64,000 bases of DNA. It comes from Fistulifera solaris. Its lineage: Eukaryota; Bacillariophyta; Bacillariophyceae; Naviculales; Stauroneidaceae. The translations under genes and the position numbers were made by a program. Below the pieces are notes generated by a model, which saw only the letters and a program-made list of their open reading frames with translations, had not been told where the DNA came from and did not search any database. The stretch is taken from contig AP026127.1 in assembly GCA_030295235.1 (NCBI GenBank), positions 684,501 to 748,500 of the forward strand. Direction: 5' to 3'. This document shows, piece by piece, positions 61,082-64,000 of this stretch (position 1 is its first letter; each line of letters starts with the position of its first letter).

Positions 61082-62853
61082 TCAAGTATACCGTGATGCT
61101 TCGTGCAGTTCCAACTCATGTCCTGTGCTGTATTCGTTTGGGAACATGTGCTGGTACTCAGACCCACCCGTCAGTCTCCTCACTCGTTCCGTTAAAATGC
61201 CAAATTTACCTTGCCGAATCACAAAAACCGATGCCACAAAGCCGGCGACAAAAATCCAAAGTAATTTACAAAACGCCCCGCAAGTTGCATTCGATGATTC
61301 TCCGCCAGTTTGAGCAGGATATTGCTTCTTCTCTTTCGTAGGTGCAGTTACTGGCGACAGCGGATTCACCGGAGCAGCTACGGGTGAAAAGTTCGGCGGA
61401 ACATTGCCCGATGGGGCAAAACCTTCTTTTCAACAAGATGAGTGTAATCGCAGTGGCTTTCTGCCCATCCTACTCGGTGGTTCTTTGCGTCAAACAAAAC
61501 ATCATGCCCCATGATCGCGTTTGCTCCCAATAAGCTACCACTTTGTGGAGGCTCTTCCATATTAAAGCGAGCATAATAAGCACCTGTTGCTTCACTTAGC
61601 TCCATGTAATGGGTTGGAGGAAGTGCTAAGAGCACATCGTACGGGTGTTCGGGGTCAAGGTTTCCAGCCAGACTGACAACTTTATTGGGGTCGCCGACTT
61701 CTTTGTTTAGTTCAATAGCACCCTGTAATTGGAGAATAATTGTGGGCAATTTCTGAATCTGCTCGTAGCTTAGATAAACTGCTCTGTTGTTGTACGCTGA
61801 CCCCGTCACGGACTTCCATGCTTGCTGAAACGGTTCCGCGAGTTTGCTCGTAAGGTAAGTATCTGTAGTTCCTGACTCGATTATGACAGGGCCTTGATTG
61901 AGAGCTTCTTCCGATACATCGACTTGTATAATTTTTAAACTGGGGTCGGTTGAGTTAATAGAATCACCGCCTCCTCCCTCTCGTAAATATACTTTTCGTA
62001 TCAATACACCATAGCTTCGTCCCCAATCCTCATCGTGAAAAGTAAACACCATTGGGGTCAGGTGCAAACGATCATCGGTGCCACCTAATGTCATGGCTCC
62101 TGATTCAGTACCGCTTCGGTTCACATGCGGCTGACGAGAATAACACAAGGAAAACTTTTCCTCTTCCATCATGTGCGCTTCGTACATTTGATGCCAGAAG
62201 GATTTGTCAGAATTATCCATTCCCAAAATACCGTCCGCCAGTTGCTCAATGAAGAGTCCCGTGATGGAAGTTTGACAGCCAAACAACAAATCAAAAGCAA
62301 AGGCAACCGCGTGTTCCGGATCTAAATCGTCGTGTCCTCCGTCATCCACACTGATGGGCCTATTGTGCAAGCCGCCAATGTAGCAGTGATCCAAACTTTC
62401 TTTCGCTCGCCAGCTCGAACCCTCCATGTACGAGACCCCAAACTGACAATAGCACTGTTTCGAAGGATCATCGGACGATTTGGTTCCCAGAAAACATTCA
62501 TCACAACTGACTTGGCGGAAGGAAATCGAGTTTTCTTCTTGAAAGTAATTGTCAACATGATAATCGATGCCACAATCATGACAATCGGAACAGGGAAAGG
62601 CTGTACCAGGGCCTCCGGTATTCAGAATCACCGTTTGTCGCTGTGGGGGAGTTCCGCACCATAAATCCACGTAGTGCGTACCGTACCCTTGGTAGAGGGC
62701 ATCCACTTGCGTGGCATGGCCTTCTTCTTCGGCCGCAGATGTTTCCCCGTCGAGTCGCCGGTTTCGCTGTCGAATGACGTGTTCGGGGAATAAGGGAATC
62801 TGCACGAGACCAAGAGCCAAGTGTAAATGAAGAATGAAGAGTGTTACAAACAT
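61082..62853 (-). CDS. Pepsin-like (A1) transmembrane protein lacking both catalytic Asp (one frame break)
   Basis: The ATG at 62853 starts a signal peptide (MFVTLFILHLHLALGLV). The A1 fold is clear: YGTHYVDLWCGTPPQRQTVIL, SYMEGSSWRAKESLD (flap region), FGCQTSITGLF, ADGILGM, GVLIRKVYL and LLGANAIMGHDVLFD. The two active-site triads read NTG (Asn78) and ESG (Glu326) in place of DTG and DSG, so normal aspartic protease chemistry is not expected. One added base at A4 61428-61431 joins EKKVFAPSGNVPPNFSPVAAP to a second frame with a transmembrane helix (LLWIFVAGFVASVFVI) and cytosolic tail, 590 residues in all, as in BACE-like enzymes. Confidence 0.83.
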
Positions 62854-63943
62854 TGTGCGACGAAACGTGATTCGGTCAGTTGGCGATAAGCAAAGAAGTA
62901 ATTAGCTTGCAATTGATCTCTCCAATATCAAAGTCGTATTCCCTATGAAATCAAGCAACGGTATGGGCAGATAGGAAGAGGATGTTGAGAATGAAGTATG
63001 AAAGAATGTTCGACAGCATCATTAACGATCGCATTTCAAAATTTTCGGCTGCCACAGAAAAAAGATCTACGCGCACCTTATTTTCGTCGCATAAGTGCTT
63101 GTGAGACCTACTTCATAGCTGGTAAGGACTTTCAGCTCGAGTGAATTAGTACCGGTACCTCGGTCTCGGTTTAGGGTCCGGTTTTGCCTTGGCCGATTTA
63201 CTGTAGACGTAAATGTACTGTAGCTTGTACCGGCAGGTTCTACGCCTGTACGACTGATGTGCAGTCACGAACACTTGAAAATTGAGCACTTTTACCAAAT
63301 AATAAAATCCTAAATATTTATTCCTACTTTTTCTGAAATGCGGATGCTTTTTCGACATTTGACTGAATTTTCCACTGGTTTTTCTCTTTTGGCACAAATA
63401 TTGTTTTTTCTTTCTTTCAGGAACTCCGATTTCTGAAGCACTTTTACCTCCTACCTTGGCTAATTCTACTAGCTGGATATTATTTACTTGATATTTACAA
63501 TATTCAAATACTTTAAACATGACCTTGCATTGCAATGCACGATTTTCGTGTTGAAAATCCGATTTGTTGTTTTCGTAGATCACTATAGGCACAAAGTGTT
63601 GATTAAGGGACTTCACGACTGTATTTCAGTCAGGAAGCACCATCCTGGGAGACACGGGAACGCACCTCTGCTTGGTACATTTTTCTACGGGGAGCCTACG
63701 TGAGTGTACACTTTTTCCCGAACCTTCCTGCATCTTGCCGAGCCGAACTGCGATTTGACATTAAAGCTTCGGTTCAAGACTAGCGGATAAGGCAAGGAAA
63801 GAACATACATAATGCCATTAGATCGTTTCAAATGACATTCAGAGCCAACACACCATTTCACCAATGCAAGAATTACAAAGTACTTAATAATTGCATCACA
63901 ATACTGAGATCGCTCTCTTACTATTTACAATCGCGCTTTATGA
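62854..63943. other. Intergenic, about 1.1 kb, no recognised gene
   Basis: A minus-strand frame at 63146-63616 begins with GTG, has no ATG near its start and is Lys/Tyr-rich without domain features. I see no repeat or RNA gene. The segment 63150-63240 has several GTACCGG strings (TTAGTACCGGTACCTCGGT, TTGTACCGGCAGG) of unknown meaning. Confidence 0.35.
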
Positions 63944-64000
63944 TTAGGCGGTCGTTGTTTTCCGTTTGAGCCAATTTTCAGCGACTTGGCTGCTTCTAAC
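63944..64000 (-). CDS. Possible 3' end of a gene running off the window
   Basis: Reading inward from the window edge on the minus strand gives RSSQVAENWLKRKTTTA and a TAA at 63944-63946. Eighteen codons are too few to identify, but the composition (charged, Trp, basic tail) is protein-like. Upstream coding sequence would lie beyond base 64000. Confidence 0.25.
   Translation of the reverse strand, partial: VRSSQVAENWLKRKTTTA

Noticed and set aside
7322-61431. Genome-wide programmed -1 ribosomal frameshifting or RNA editing as the cause of the frame breaks
   Set aside because: The sites share no heptamer or stop-codon context, affect unrelated housekeeping genes, include some cases with a base too many, and all fall at short homopolymers as long-read errors do. 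Kept only as an alternative to be excluded.
63146-63616. 156-residue minus-strand frame
   Set aside because: It begins with GTG, has no suitable ATG, and is Lys/Tyr-rich without domains or a conserved pattern.
1-64000. tRNA, rRNA or snRNA genes
   Set aside because: I looked for T-loop strings (GGTTCGAATC type) with matching acceptor stems and for rRNA cores and found none convincing by eye; a covariance-model scan would be decisive.
1-64000. LTR elements, reverse transcriptases or other virus-like elements
   Set aside because: No reverse transcriptase, integrase, capsid or long terminal repeat was recognised in any frame.

Overview
The window reads as nuclear DNA of a photosynthetic stramenopile, most likely a diatom. 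Many genes carry an N-terminal signal peptide followed directly by F or W in an ASAFAP-like context (for example VANA|FTAP in the ArsS protein, VAA|FSPS, SSFA|FTPS, NVHS|FLLP), which is the bipartite plastid-import signal of diatoms. Introns are few and short (about 65-210 nt, GTRNGT..AG), genes are densely packed on both strands, and several products are typical diatom types (a fibrillin, an ArsS, SGNH hydrolases, degenerate ankyrin proteins).

Layout. 0-8 kb: SGNH-like protein, acidic coiled-coil protein, a 218-bp tandem repeat carrying a small inverted-repeat element, a calpain and a two-domain fucosyltransferase-like protein. 8-24.7 kb: CAND1, roadblock dynein light chain, MUS81, MsrA, a plastid WD40 protein, a FAR1/MULE-derived protein, a mitochondrial carrier, an ICT1-type release factor, TMEM97 and a ubiquitin-2OG-oxygenase-RING fusion. 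24.9-26.7 kb: a 223-bp higher-order satellite. 26.8-43.9 kb: YtoQ-like, SPO11, a small membrane protein, an ING/SGF29 chimera, a TSP1 GPI protein, a degenerate RibD/PyrR-like protein, ARL8, ArsS, TRIAP1/MDM35, fibrillin, a BAR protein and ARP4. 44-55 kb: diverged repeats, a plastid-type coiled-coil membrane protein, a Cys-rich plastid protein, an SLC35B1 transporter, a Pfs2/WDR33-KH protein, a second palindrome array, an ankyrin-like protein, a glycosyltransferase-like protein and a membrane protein. 55-64 kb: a fragment of duplicated ARP4, two tandem SGNH esterases, a secreted acidic protein and a pepsin-like protein that has lost both catalytic Asp residues.

Recurring themes. First, at least fifteen otherwise conserved genes are interrupted by a single-base frame change, nearly always at a short homopolymer and mostly one base too few. 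With the change allowed for, each gene's length becomes an exact multiple of three and conserved motifs resume. Sequencing or assembly indels explain this best, so many coding spans below cover two overlapping frames. Second, three tandem-repeat blocks lie between head-to-head gene pairs, and two of these (24.9-26.7 kb and 50.4-50.8 kb) share the same dyad, GGTCCAGA-N3-TCTGGACC, although their units are otherwise unrelated. Third, several products are unusual domain fusions: ubiquitin-2OG-RING, ING-SGF29 Tudor and WD40-KH.

Most gene calls rest on recognising protein motifs by eye. No database search or alignment program was run.
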